From CAZPRY01 sp964589175 (GTDB taxonomy: Bacteria > Fidelibacterota > UBA2242): a stretch of 23,313 nucleotides of DNA. Each line of letters opens with the position of its first letter. Within the stretch, counting starts at the first letter, position 1. The notes beneath the pieces were generated by a model, which saw only the letters and a list, made by a program, of their open reading frames with translations, was not told the DNA's origin and did no database searches. Below are positions 1 to 8,231 of this stretch, piece by piece. The DNA lies in the NCBI GenBank assembly GCA_964589175.1, contig CAZPRY010000058.1, forward strand, positions 1-23,313. Direction: 5' to 3'. The translations under genes were made by a program, and so were the position numbers.

Positions 1-48
1 ACCAAATATTTTGGGGAGTGCCAGTGCTTTTTCATTTTTTACCGGACA
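1..48. mobile_element. possible end of an insertion sequence (weak)
   Basis: Read on the minus strand, the surface-protein gene ends with TAG followed by TGTCCGGTAAAAAATG and then a run leading off the window edge. The protein stops just where its own repeat module would be expected to continue into the FDW.DS strand, so the TAG looks brought in by foreign DNA rather than evolved. TGTCCGG-type tips are seen at the ends of some IS elements, but only 48 bases are visible. No transposase, second inverted repeat or target duplication can be seen. This is inference only. Confidence 0.22.
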
Positions 49-3000
49 CTAGTGAATCGGATTATCTTGAAGCACGAATGATTCATCATTTTGTGGAACT
101 ACCAACTCTGGTTTTTCGGGTGCTGCGTTTTCTTCTCCCCAAATTTCATCCGACCAATCTGACCATTTCACACTGTTGGCAAACTTAGTTCTAAATTCAA
201 ATTCAGGGCCAACGTGTGAAAGAACTTCAAAACCATCATTTACCCATTTTACAGTCCACGAAAGAGAAGCAAAATTATTCTTAATTGAAACTTGACCTCC
301 ATCAATTCTTTGACTACCCTTACCCTCTTCTTCTCCTTTACCCAAGTCATCAGACTCCCTGATCTCAAAATCCATAGGTGTGTCGTCTGGGACATGATCT
401 GTTTCAATATTAAGATAAATCGTAGTCCCAACATCAATCTCCGTTTTATCAGGGATTTGGCTTCCTTGATTTGCCGTCCACGACCAATAATATTTTGGAA
501 GTCCGGCAATTGTAAACTTCCAGGGACCAGAATAATCCGATGGATTATTTTTATTNNNNNNNNNNNNNNNNNNNNNNNNNNNNNNNNNNNNNNNNNNNNN
601 NNNNNNNNNNNNNNNNNNNNNNNNNNNNNNNNNNNNNNNNNNNNNNNNNNNNNNNCAAAATCTGAATCCGTAGCAACCTGAATATGGTACTTGTCTACAC
701 CACTCCCATATCCATCATTGTCCTCTGAATCCTCCCAGTCAAATGCGATTTCAGTTTCTTCATACGGAATTACTTTTCCATTCTCAGGAGATTGTAAAAC
801 GGGTATGGTTGGCCCAGTCTTGTCTTTGCCCCAAATCTCATTAGACGGGCTTGTCCAATCATCGCTACCAGAAAATGCTACCCTAAATTGAAATTCTGGC
901 CCCGGACGCACACCGAAGTCACTCACCCATAGTATTATCCAATCTTCACTACCAAAGTTATTGGTGATTTTTATTTCTCCCTCTTCTGTCCATTTTTCAC
1001 CTTTCTCCTCTGGCTCTCCTTTCACCTCAGTTTCTTTTATCTGGTATATCAACGTGGTATTATCAAGCACATTCGACGTCTCAACATTCAAATAAATTTT
1101 GTGGCCAACTTCTACCTCAGTCTTATGTGATATTTCACTCCCTTGGCCTGATGTCCATGACCAGTACCACTTGTCAATATTTGGAGGTCCGGCAATTGTA
1201 AACTTCCAGGGACCAGAATAATCCGATGGATTATTTTTATTATCGGTAGCCATCACCCGCCAGTAATAATCATATCCTGGATCAAATGTATGACGTATCT
1301 CAGATATTTTGGGATCACTTTCCCATACAATATCACTAGTTTCAAAATCTGAATCCGTAGCAACCTGAATATGGTACTTGTCTACACCACTCCCATACTC
1401 GGTACCACCATTTTCATTATCCTTTGAATCTGACCAATCAAAGGATATCGTGTTTTGGGTATATGCAAAAGATGCATTATTAATCGGTCTCCCCAAAGAC
1501 GGTATGGACGGCGCTTGGGTGTCAACGACATTTACAATATAGCTTTGATAATCAGAATTATCATTTACTTTAAAGTAAAATTCCGGTCCACCTTGTGCGA
1601 GCCCATCCTCAAGCCATGGCAGTATGAAATCTTCTGAACCAAAACCATTATTAATATTTATCTTGATTGTTGTGTGAGGGATATCCCCAACACCTTTATC
1701 GATTTCAGTATTGGAGATTACTTCGCCATCACTTTTTCCATCGAGATATTCATCTTCATATACATGGGCAACAACCGAAGAATAACCAGTTGCTTTAACA
1801 TTCAGATATATCTTTTGCCCGGCCTCCTTTTCAGCCTTATTTGGTATTTCTGAACCTTGACTTGAGGTCGTCGACCAGTAATATTCATCAATTCCTTTTA
1901 CTGTAACTGTCCAGGTAACTTCATCGTTTTCCCCACTAGTATCATAAAATCGACATTTTACGTAGTGTGTACCTGACTCAGTAAATGTGTGTTTATATGA
2001 TTTGGTTATTGATTCAACGGTACCCAACCAGTTTTGCGTATCCTGTTCGTCTCCATCATAAAACCATTTCGCATAATCCAAGTCTCCATCAACGTCAGTT
2101 CCTTTCGCCTCGAAAGTAATCTTTTCACCTTTTTCAACTGTTATTGTTTGGTCTAAAGGGCTGATTTTTGTAGCAACAGGGGAATCATTTACATCATCTA
2201 TTGTAAGTGTAAATTTATCAGTATCTGTGAGATGACCATCTGATACCGTAACTGTAATATTGGCGTCTCCGTTTTGATTTGCTGAAGGATTACAATACAT
2301 ATTATGATCTGATTGAATTGATATTCCCATCCAAATTGGGGCGTTGTGTGAAAAAGACAATTCAGAATTTGAATTATCAATATCTGAGGCATAAGAGTCA
2401 AGATCAAATAATTTCGTTAAACCACAATCTTCATCAAAACTTTTTTCTGGAATATTACTAATTACGGGAGGATCATTTATTGGATTGATCGTAAGTTTAA
2501 ATATATCAGTATCGGTACTATTCCCATCTGACACAGTAACTGTAATATTGGCGTATCCGTTTTGATTAGAAGTTGGATTACAATACATATCATGATCTGA
2601 TTGAATCGAAACACCCATCCAGCTAGGGGCATTATGTGAAAAAGATAATTCAGAATCAGAATTGTTTGCATCAGAAGCATAATCATCTAAATTAAATAAA
2701 TTGGTTGAACCGCAATCTTCATTCAAAGGCTTATCAGGTATCCCACTTATAACCGGCTTGGGATTTATAGCTGTTACGTTCCACTTATGGTATTCTTCAT
2801 AATTATCATTATTATCGAAAATTAATGCTTTGATCTCTGTTGTACCGGATGAAAAAGTCCATGAAAAATCTGGATCCCATGCAGTTACACCAGATTTATC
2901 CGTTTCTTTAAGTGTGCTATTGACGTACCATTCAGTAGTTCTGTACCATTTAATATTATCAATTTCAAATTTATACTCACCACTACTTACGGTTATGTTA

Positions 3001-3542
3001 TAGGTTTGGCTACTCCCATACGTCGAGTAGTAATCCGCTCCTTTACTATATGTATAATATAAATTTGTTGCCACTATTTTTTCTAGCAATTCGTTATCAA
3101 CCATTGTTTCCAATAACCCATATTCATCAACAGAAAAACCCAGAGTTTGAATAGATTTTAAATCAGATTCTTCTTGAATGAATATCCGGACATCATATAT
3201 GGGCTTATTCTTGAGTATACTTTTTTGTATTTCCGATAAAATTCTAAATGAACTATCGACTTTTGAATATTCAATATTGTTATCATCCAGTTCAATTTTT
3301 TCAAAATAATTTATCCTAAATGATCCATCTCTATTTTTAGATTCTAATATATTATCGGGAAAAAGTTTTTCAACTGCTTTCATATTTGCCGGTAAGATAT
3401 CGTATTCAATTAATATCAGCCGCTCTTTAAATACCATAACATTAGGTGAATCATCTTGGGCTAATAATTCGCCGATATTAATTATTAAAACTATAATTAT
3501 TGCTGATAAACAAAATATAAAATCTTTTTTTAATAAATACAT
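49..3542 (-). CDS. secreted multidomain repeat protein (cadherin-like, PKD-like and FN3-like modules), interrupted by assembly gap
   Basis: This is a large exported protein, probably on the cell surface or extracellular; no enzymatic domain is visible. Start ATG at 3542 follows a good GAGGTGAT ribosome site. Residues 1-29 form a signal peptide (hydrophobic stretch ending GELLA-Q). Next come a unique N-terminal region (about 30-175), a PKD-like stretch (176-260), two tandem cadherin-like/dystroglycan-type modules (about 262-354 and 359-450) sharing FSHNAP.WMG and VTVSDG, and a PKD-like module (455-550, GDxDGDLDYAKW). The rest alternates beta modules (YYWS...GSEI.....G.KIYLNV) with fibronectin-III-like modules (FDWSDS...YHIQVATDSDF...YYWRVMATDN). 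One hundred Ns at 556-655 break the frame. The frame before the gap (from 3542) and after it (reading to the TAG at 49) differ by one base, and a 101-bp gap joins them into 1164 aa. The C-terminus has no recognisable sorting domain and ends inside a module, so the gene is probably truncated. It is more AT-rich than the right half of the window. Confidence 0.85.
501..710 (-). repeat. intragenic repeat copy A, containing the assembly gap
   Basis: Bases 501-555 are identical to 1187-1241 (55/55), and bases 656-710 are identical to 1343-1397 (55/55). The offsets are 686 before the gap and 687 after it. This is a recent duplication of one fibronectin-III-like module plus the adjoining beta module within the surface-protein gene. 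Confidence 0.95.
556..655. other. assembly gap, 100 Ns (true length predicted 101 bp)
   Basis: The run is exactly 100 Ns, a common placeholder length. By alignment to repeat copy B, the missing segment corresponds to 1242-1342, which is 101 bases. Adding one base also restores a single reading frame across the gap. Confidence 0.9.
1187..1397 (-). repeat. intragenic repeat copy B, complete
   Basis: This is the complete counterpart of 501-710. It encodes YHIQVATDSDF through GPWKFTIAG. Near-identity at DNA level, not only protein level, points to recent module duplication or gene conversion. It also explains why a short-read assembler broke at the other copy. Confidence 0.95.
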
Positions 3543-4098
3543 TAATCACCTCAACTAATTAATTTGTTACCTGTATTAATCTAAAGGCTTCACTGTTAGC
3601 ACAGGGACAGGGTTTTCGGTTCTTGGTCCTGGGGTCATAATGAATATCAATTATCTATCAATTGGCATCGTAATGATGCTGCTGATTGCTGACAATGTTA
3701 TTTTTTAAATAATTGATTAAGTCATAGTGTATAATCTTACCTGGCGCAAGTATCGGGGTATCTTATCGGTGATATTCATAAACGAGACGCCAAGATTTCT
3801 CAAACACTTCCTTTTGTAAGGTAACCCCGAGGCATGCCTAGGGGAATTCTTTGATTAAATCAGATAAAATTCCAAATGAAATTTGGTTACAGTAAATCAG
3901 AATAACTTTAAATATGATGATCTCTGCTTTTTATTAAATGCGCTATTTTTGATAGTGAGATTCCATATCGTCACCTACAATCTCACTAGAGTGCATAACC
4001 TTGGAATTTATCGGATATAAGCGATTAGATACATATTTCCGGTGTGCAAAAAGACTGGCTTTTTGCATCTCGAAACTGACATCTTTTCCATGTTTTTC
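3543..4098. other. gene-poor intergenic stretch
   Basis: No convincing gene is visible. The stretch is AT-rich and carries the palindromic element at 3825-3844. On the minus strand a 17-codon frame (3816-3763) reads KEVFEKSWRLVYEYHR then stop. It faintly resembles the C-terminal strand of RelE/ParE-type toxins and might be a decayed remnant, but it is too short to annotate. The promoter of the surface-protein gene should lie close to 3543-3650, but I see no clear consensus. Confidence 0.5.
3825..3844. repeat. REP-like palindrome
   Basis: The sequence is CCCC-GA-GGCATGCC-TA-GGGG, a 20-base palindrome with two mismatched pairs (16 of 20 bases symmetrical). Hairpins of this shape can be REP-type elements or IS200/IS605-like ends. 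No transposase is present nearby, so only the symmetry is certain. Confidence 0.4.
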
Positions 4099-4224
4099 TT
4101 CATTTTCCGTCTCAAAATCGCAACTCCGGGCAAGGCTCCGCTCCGTGAGTCCCATCCGCTCTTTCCTGCGGATGAAATCACGGCTATGTTGTGCACTGCC
4201 CCAAGTGCGTTTGTGGGTTTGCCG
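4099..4224. repeat. dispersed structured repeat, copy 1
   Basis: This direct copy matches 5951-6078; the core 4132-4209 is 77/78 identical to 5984-6061. It folds into a two-part stem, CCGTGA (4143-4148)/TCACGG (4178-4183) outside and CATCCGC (4153-4159)/GCGGATG (4168-4174) inside with an 8-base loop. A second hairpin is GCACT/AGTGC (4193-4208). The only core mismatch, at 4160, falls in the loop. Open frames run through it on both strands and in several frames, which fits a repeat rather than a gene. Confidence 0.85.
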
Positions 4225-4459
4225 ATGGTGGATTTCATTTATTAATAAAAAGGTAGTCAAGATATGATTTTAGGCAATGAGCCGTTATTATTCATAAGTT
4301 AACAGTGCATTTTGCTGAATTGCTTTCGAGCAGTTATCGAATCGAAAGACGCTGAAGAGTAGGCAGAATTTATGATCGGTTATTATTTTTTTCGTTGACC
4401 GGGCTATTTTATCTTTCGCCGGTTTTATCGTCTATTCCAATCGCAATGAAAGATGTCCT

Positions 4460-4879
4460 CTACATAATCGTAGGCAGGACCAAAGGCGGCAGGTTCATGC
4501 GGGAAATTGTGTTTTGTACCAGTTCTCTGAAATAGGGCCAGACGATAAATTTTAGCGAAGCCTCGGGGAATATTTCAAAGAATTCCGGATCGATTTGGGT
4601 TTCTGGGTTTTTTGAATACCATATTTTATATTGGGGAATGATTTTAATCGCTGCTTTCTCTTTATCAGGGGCCTGAGCGGAGAGAGTGAATTGAAAATAG
4701 AACGTCAGTCTATTCTCTTCCTGTCGATGGTCGAATTTGGATTTGATACTTAATTTATATTCTTTTCCGAATTGTGCTTCATCGGTTTTCACGCTAAAAT
4801 TACGGATTGAAATCTCCTCCAGATCAATTGACTTGAGTATACCCTGGTATTTGTCTACGCTTAATTTATAATCTTTCAT
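4460..4879 (-). CDS. SecB-like chaperone of a toxin-antitoxin-chaperone (TAC) cassette
   Basis: The 139-aa protein has the SecB fold signature at its C-terminus: FIVWPYFRELVQNTISRM then LPPLVLPTI (residues 111-138), matching the F-PY-RE...R-G-PPL-L-P pattern of SecB. The middle (about 40-90) shows alternating beta-strand patterning (EYKLSIKSKF, LTFYFQFTLSAQ). Start ATG at 4879 directly abuts the HicB stop (TAGATG), and an AGGAGG ribosome site lies about 9 bases upstream, so translation is coupled. In known TAC systems such as the Mycobacterium tuberculosis HigB-HigA-SecB-like locus, the chaperone binds a C-terminal tail of the antitoxin and protects it from proteolysis. Position after a HicB with a long tail suggests that job here. 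A general secretory SecB is less likely given the gene context. Confidence 0.75.
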   Translation of the reverse strand: MKDYKLSVDKYQGILKSIDLEEISIRNFSVKTDEAQFGKEYKLSIKSKFDHRQEENRLTFYFQFTLSAQAPDKEKAAIKIIPQYKIWYSKNPETQIDPEFFEIFPEASLKFIVWPYFRELVQNTISRMNLPPLVLPTIM

Positions 4880-5449
4880 CTACTCTTTCCTCCTAGAGGA
4901 TGAAAACATCTCGCCTTCAGGTGTCCTATATTTTCTAATGAAAGAATCGGATTTGCTGTTTTCGATCTGAATTCCATTCCGCATCCAACCATAGAACGCT
5001 TCAAAATTAGCCGACATTCGATCACAAATGAATTGTATCTGTCGGTCAAAATGACTCTTCAGATCTATGACTGCAGAGGTGCTGCTAATTATCTGATTGA
5101 GATATTGATTCAGTGAGATATTGCTATCTTTGGCCTGGCGTATTAATTGTGCATGCATGACCGGCGTCGTTCGCAAGGTAATCACGCCATTCGGCAGGGG
5201 CTCCTCTGTCTGAATGATTGGTTCCGGGATCGGCTTATTTTCATCGTATAAGTATTCAATAAATTCATCTTTATCACGTAAAAATTTTGTTACTGCTTCG
5301 GCTTGCGTTTTCCCCGTGCCGTAACAGGAATACTTACCCAGTTCGTTACAATAAGCGATATACTCTTTCCCGAATTCGTCATTCACGGACTCTATAATAA
5401 CCTTGTAGTCAAGATTCTGATAATATGCGAGATCTTTTTTATGTAACAT
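4880..5449 (-). CDS. hicB: HicB-like antitoxin with extended C-terminal tail
   Basis: This 189-aa protein has a HicB partial RNase-H-like domain at about residues 14-68 (YKVIIESVNDEFGKEYIAYC then Y.GTGKTQAEAV). A ribbon-helix-helix DNA-binding segment follows at about 87-122 (NGVITLRTTPVMHAQLIRQA, then ISLNQYLNQII). Both are typical of RHH-class HicB. Unusually, about 67 residues follow (123-189), with aromatic residues in FEAFYGW (149-155) and FIRKY (170-174) and a basic end. In TAC systems such a tail is the chaperone-addiction segment. Start ATG at 5449 lies inside the last codons of the toxin gene (11-base overlap), with GGAG eight bases upstream. HicB proteins normally neutralise HicA and repress their own promoter. 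Confidence 0.75.
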   Translation of the reverse strand: MLHKKDLAYYQNLDYKVIIESVNDEFGKEYIAYCNELGKYSCYGTGKTQAEAVTKFLRDKDEFIEYLYDENKPIPEPIIQTEEPLPNGVITLRTTPVMHAQLIRQAKDSNISLNQYLNQIISSTSAVIDLKSHFDRQIQFICDRMSANFEAFYGWMRNGIQIENSKSDSFIRKYRTPEGEMFSSSRRKE

Positions 5450-5804
5450 TCCTCTGCTCCGCTGATTTCTTTAAGGCAATAATTTTTAACAAATGAGGGA
5501 ATAAATGCCTTTTAATATCTTCCAGTCGAATTTTGACATTTCCCTTTCCGCCATGGATAGCATCGACACGAAAGACGCCGTCCTCATACCCTCCGACACC
5601 AACTAGAAGCTCATGTCTGAATCTCTTTCCTGAACCAGTACCGCCTTTTTTCCCAGTAAGGTACACTCCTCCTAAAGACTCAACGATTTTAATAATCAGG
5701 TTCAATTCAATTTCCTTTTGCCCGCTATCCAGGATATCATTGATGGCTTTTTCGATGTCTTCGACTGTTGCATCCGGTTCTATTCTTATTTTCAATTTGC
5801 CCAT
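5439..5804 (-). CDS. hicA: HicA-like toxin (putative mRNA interferase), N-terminally extended
   Basis: The 121-aa protein has a HicA-like dsRNA-binding-type region in its second half: GTGSGKRFRHELL (about 55-67), where HicA has its G-S-H/N-x-x-F motif, then a strand and IHGGKGNVKIRLEDIKRHL (83-101), like the HicA H-G-x...K-x-x-x-I-L end. HicA proteins are usually 60-80 aa, so about 40 N-terminal residues are extra. The catalytic histidine normally next to GS is replaced (GSGK); the nearest histidine is in RFRH (64). Activity is therefore uncertain. The start at 5804 has no good ribosome site. Assignment rests on this C-terminal pattern plus the adjacent, overlapping HicB-like gene. Confidence 0.6.
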   Translation of the reverse strand: MGKLKIRIEPDATVEDIEKAINDILDSGQKEIELNLIIKIVESLGGVYLTGKKGGTGSGKRFRHELLVGVGGYEDGVFRVDAIHGGKGNVKIRLEDIKRHLFPHLLKIIALKKSAEQRNVT

Positions 5805-5836
5805 ATGCTATCACATACGCTATCAAATATAATATA
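5802..5836 (-). promoter_or_regulatory. tandem 12-bp repeat and AT-rich box at the hicA start (candidate operator/promoter)
   Basis: On the minus strand, TGATAGCGTATG (5825-5814) is followed immediately by TGATAGCATATG (5813-5802), 11/12 identical, the second ending in the start codon. Just upstream is the AT-rich TATATTATATTT. Tandem direct repeats are typical targets of ribbon-helix-helix dimers, so HicB autoregulation is plausible. The -10/-35 assignment is not certain. Confidence 0.4.
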
Positions 5837-5950
5837 TTCATCTAGCATTCCAACATCTTTTTTAAAATAAATTGAGGCTACTTAGGGAAGGTTTTTGATT
5901 TCTCGTATTAAAACTTTCTATCTGGGATACTGAATCCACACTCCCAATTC

Positions 5951-6078
5951 TTCATTTTCCATCCAAAAATCGCAAATCCGGAGAAGGCTCCGCTCCGTGA
6001 GTCCCATCCGCCCTTTCCTGCGGATGAAATCACGGCTATGTTGTGCACTGCCCCAAGTGCGAGATTGTAGGTTTGCCG
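5951..6078. repeat. dispersed structured repeat, copy 2
   Basis: This is the same orientation and the same stems as copy 1 at 4099-4224. Both stems are preserved and the loop base differs. The two copies flank the HicA-HicB-SecB cassette with 147 bp (toxin side) and 236 bp (chaperone side) in between. The flanking bases (ATTTTCC on one side, GGTTTGCCG-like on the other) are partly conserved. Confidence 0.85.
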
Positions 6079-6148
6079 TTGAAGCAACTTTACTTATTTA
6101 TAAATCTATTGTCAATAGAAATTTTTAGAATTTCCGAAATCCGGACCG

Positions 6149-8011
6149 TTATTTGTGCAAAGTATTTCCGTAGCGGGTTGTGGACATGGGAGTGTCCTCG
6201 TCGCTCAGAAGGCGATAGAGCAGGGGATTCTTCAGGACGTTTTCGATCTGTATCGGCAAACCGTCGATGAAGACCTCGGAATTCACCAGGCGTACACCGT
6301 GGCTGTAATCGACATACCAGTTGACATGGACATTCGTCAAAGGCTGAATCGCTTTCCCGTCCGGGCGATGCCAGCCGTAAATGATAACATGATCGGGCCG
6401 TTGCGGATCATCGATGAGCTTGCTGATGACGATGTCCTTCTTGATCCCTGCGACCAGTTCGCCCAGACTTTCTCCTGTCTCAATCCGCTGTTTTTCGATC
6501 GCCTGATTATGTTCGAAAAACTTCGCGATTGTCTCGTTGGCGTGTCCGACCGGGTGGTAAGTCACGGGCTCCAGTTTCACCGTCGCGCTGGCATAGACGG
6601 CATCGACCATGCTGCGGGTCGGCATCGTTGCGCCGAACAGATCGGCCAGGCGCTGGGCCGTCACAGGTCCCATCGGGATACGGCAGAAATCCTCATCCGA
6701 TCCGACGGCGAGATAATCCGGCATGACTTCGTAGCGCACCGTGTGACTCTTGCCGGCCGTATCTGCACAGACATCCTCAATAACAATCATCTGCCGCAGG
6801 AAATCCGGGATGTTTCCTCTCGATATTTCGGCGAAGATCGCCTCTTCCCTCTCCGGGAACGGCAGGCTTTCAATCCGGCGCATGAATTCCGCTCCGCCGA
6901 TACCCCGTCGCGGACGAGCCGGGATGTTCAATTCCGTAAAGGCCGGGACCATGCCGCTGATGAATTCGCTGTACACGTGCTCACCGTAATATTCGTAATC
7001 CTTTTCCTCCAGCGGCGTGCCGGTCAGCATAGTATGAATGAAGCCGTTGCGCTCGACCTGGACGGTGTGCAAGATCGCGCGTTTGGGATTTTTCTTGAGA
7101 AGAACCTGGATGCGATGATCGAGGGCATTGAAACGAATCACACTGCTGTCTTCGACTTTATCGAATTGAAAAAGCGGCGCTAAATCCCGCACCATTAGTT
7201 TGCTGCGGTACCAGGTCCCGCCCGTATCGCTGATGAAGGGCTTACCGTTGTAGAGAGCGATGCTGTCGTTGTAGGCCAGCACGCTCAGGAAGTGATCCGG
7301 GGCGCGTTTGACCCAGTCAGCGAGTTTTGCGCCGATTTCATGATCGTAGCCGTAGTTGCTGTCCAGGAAGACGATGCGCCGCACATCAGCGGGAATGGAG
7401 TCAAGCGCCTCGATGAAGCCGTTCACGAAAGCGCCGCCGCCGCTATGCCCGCTCAAGACCAGGTAAGGCTGATAATCGCGAAACATATTTTTCAGGGTAT
7501 CGGCGAGCGCGACAATGATTTCGGAATAGTCATCTGTCTCGCGCTTCCACCACGACCAGCTCCGGCGATCGTTTTCCAGGTAGATCACGACCAGGTTATA
7601 GTCCTTGATCCTGTTACGCAGGAAACGCATCTGGGCTGCAATGTGCTGGATATCGTAATGCCAGTCGTCGCCCTTGCGCATCACTTTACCGGCGGTCTGT
7701 TCGATGCTGTTGCCGTTCGGCAGGGCGAAGAGCACGACCGCTGTCGGCCGGCGCGGATTGAATTTTTCCACCGACGGGGCGTTGATATAGATGCGGATAT
7801 TCTCACGGTAGCGGAAGGTGCGTTCCTGTTCATCGAAATAGCGGCTCTGTCGGAAACCCGGCAGCGTCTTCGTCGATTTTGCGCTTCCCGATAATGAAAA
7901 CCCGAAAACATCCGCTGAATTCAGCAATAGAATGAATATCAGCAAAAATAACAGGATCGCCGCTATCCTACACAATGAAAAGGGATTCGATGATTGCAGG
8001 CCGGATTTCAT
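6149..8011 (-). CDS. membrane-anchored alpha/beta-hydrolase-like protein with large C-terminal domain of unknown function
   Basis: This 620-aa protein has a basic N-terminus then a hydrophobic segment (about 16-36, AAILLFLLIFILLL) acting as signal peptide or anchor. The catalytic domain carries the nucleophile elbow LVLSGHSGGGAF (GHSGGG at 188-193, Ser190). Candidate acid and histidine residues lie in RIVFLDSN and NGFIH (His326), so an esterase/lipase/peptidase-like fold is likely; the substrate is unknown. The last ~230 residues form a separate domain with MPDYLAVGSDEDF, RLADLFGATMPTR, VIIYGWHRP and VDYSHGVR. I recognise this pattern as recurring in secreted bacterial hypothetical proteins but know no function for it. 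The frame stays open to a GTG at 8047 (632 aa). I prefer ATG 8011 because it places the charged end next to the hydrophobic segment; neither start has a clear ribosome site. The gene is divergent from the kinase at 8232. Confidence 0.75.
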   Translation of the reverse strand: MKSGLQSSNPFSLCRIAAILLFLLIFILLLNSADVFGFSLSGSAKSTKTLPGFRQSRYFDEQERTFRYRENIRIYINAPSVEKFNPRRPTAVVLFALPNGNSIEQTAGKVMRKGDDWHYDIQHIAAQMRFLRNRIKDYNLVVIYLENDRRSWSWWKRETDDYSEIIVALADTLKNMFRDYQPYLVLSGHSGGGAFVNGFIEALDSIPADVRRIVFLDSNYGYDHEIGAKLADWVKRAPDHFLSVLAYNDSIALYNGKPFISDTGGTWYRSKLMVRDLAPLFQFDKVEDSSVIRFNALDHRIQVLLKKNPKRAILHTVQVERNGFIHTMLTGTPLEEKDYEYYGEHVYSEFISGMVPAFTELNIPARPRRGIGGAEFMRRIESLPFPEREEAIFAEISRGNIPDFLRQMIVIEDVCADTAGKSHTVRYEVMPDYLAVGSDEDFCRIPMGPVTAQRLADLFGATMPTRSMVDAVYASATVKLEPVTYHPVGHANETIAKFFEHNQAIEKQRIETGESLGELVAGIKKDIVISKLIDDPQRPDHVIIYGWHRPDGKAIQPLTNVHVNWYVDYSHGVRLVNSEVFIDGLPIQIENVLKNPLLYRLLSDEDTPMSTTRYGNTLHK

Positions 8012-8231
8012 ACGAGGTAATATAGAAATATTTACAGAGACATTCACATATTACTGGTAGTTACAGCAGCAATCCGCTACTGCCCGAAGGTAAAAGCGGC
8101 AGATTGGACTATTCTTACAATTTTCCCTAAATTAAAATGTTTACGAATCGCTCTTTTAACGCAGCCTGTCCCTGCCCAATCCTGTAATCGACGCCAAGGA
8201 TGACAGATTCGACAGTCAGAAAGGTGACGAA
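8012..8231. other. divergent intergenic region
   Basis: Both the hydrolase-like gene (minus) and the histidine kinase gene (plus) must be started from here. A CCGCT...AGCGG inverted repeat is visible near 8076-8096. I see no clear -35/-10 pair for either direction. Confidence 0.4.

Noticed and set aside
501..1397. CRISPR-like or tandem array
   Set aside because: Only two copies 686 bp apart, lying in-frame inside a coding repeat protein; no spacer pattern and no cas genes.
3763..3816. Fragment KEVFEKSWRLVYEYHR resembling the end of a RelE/ParE toxin
   Set aside because: Only 17 codons, no upstream domain and no antitoxin remnant; chance similarity cannot be excluded.
3943..4267. Several overlapping small open frames on both strands over the structured repeat
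   Set aside because: They overlap each other in multiple frames, contain the dispersed repeat and have no family resemblance or ribosome site.
6155..7183. 342-codon open frame on the plus strand opposite the hydrolase-like gene
   Set aside because: It is antisense to a protein with signal peptide, nucleophile elbow and conserved C-terminal motifs; no domain or ribosome site supports it.
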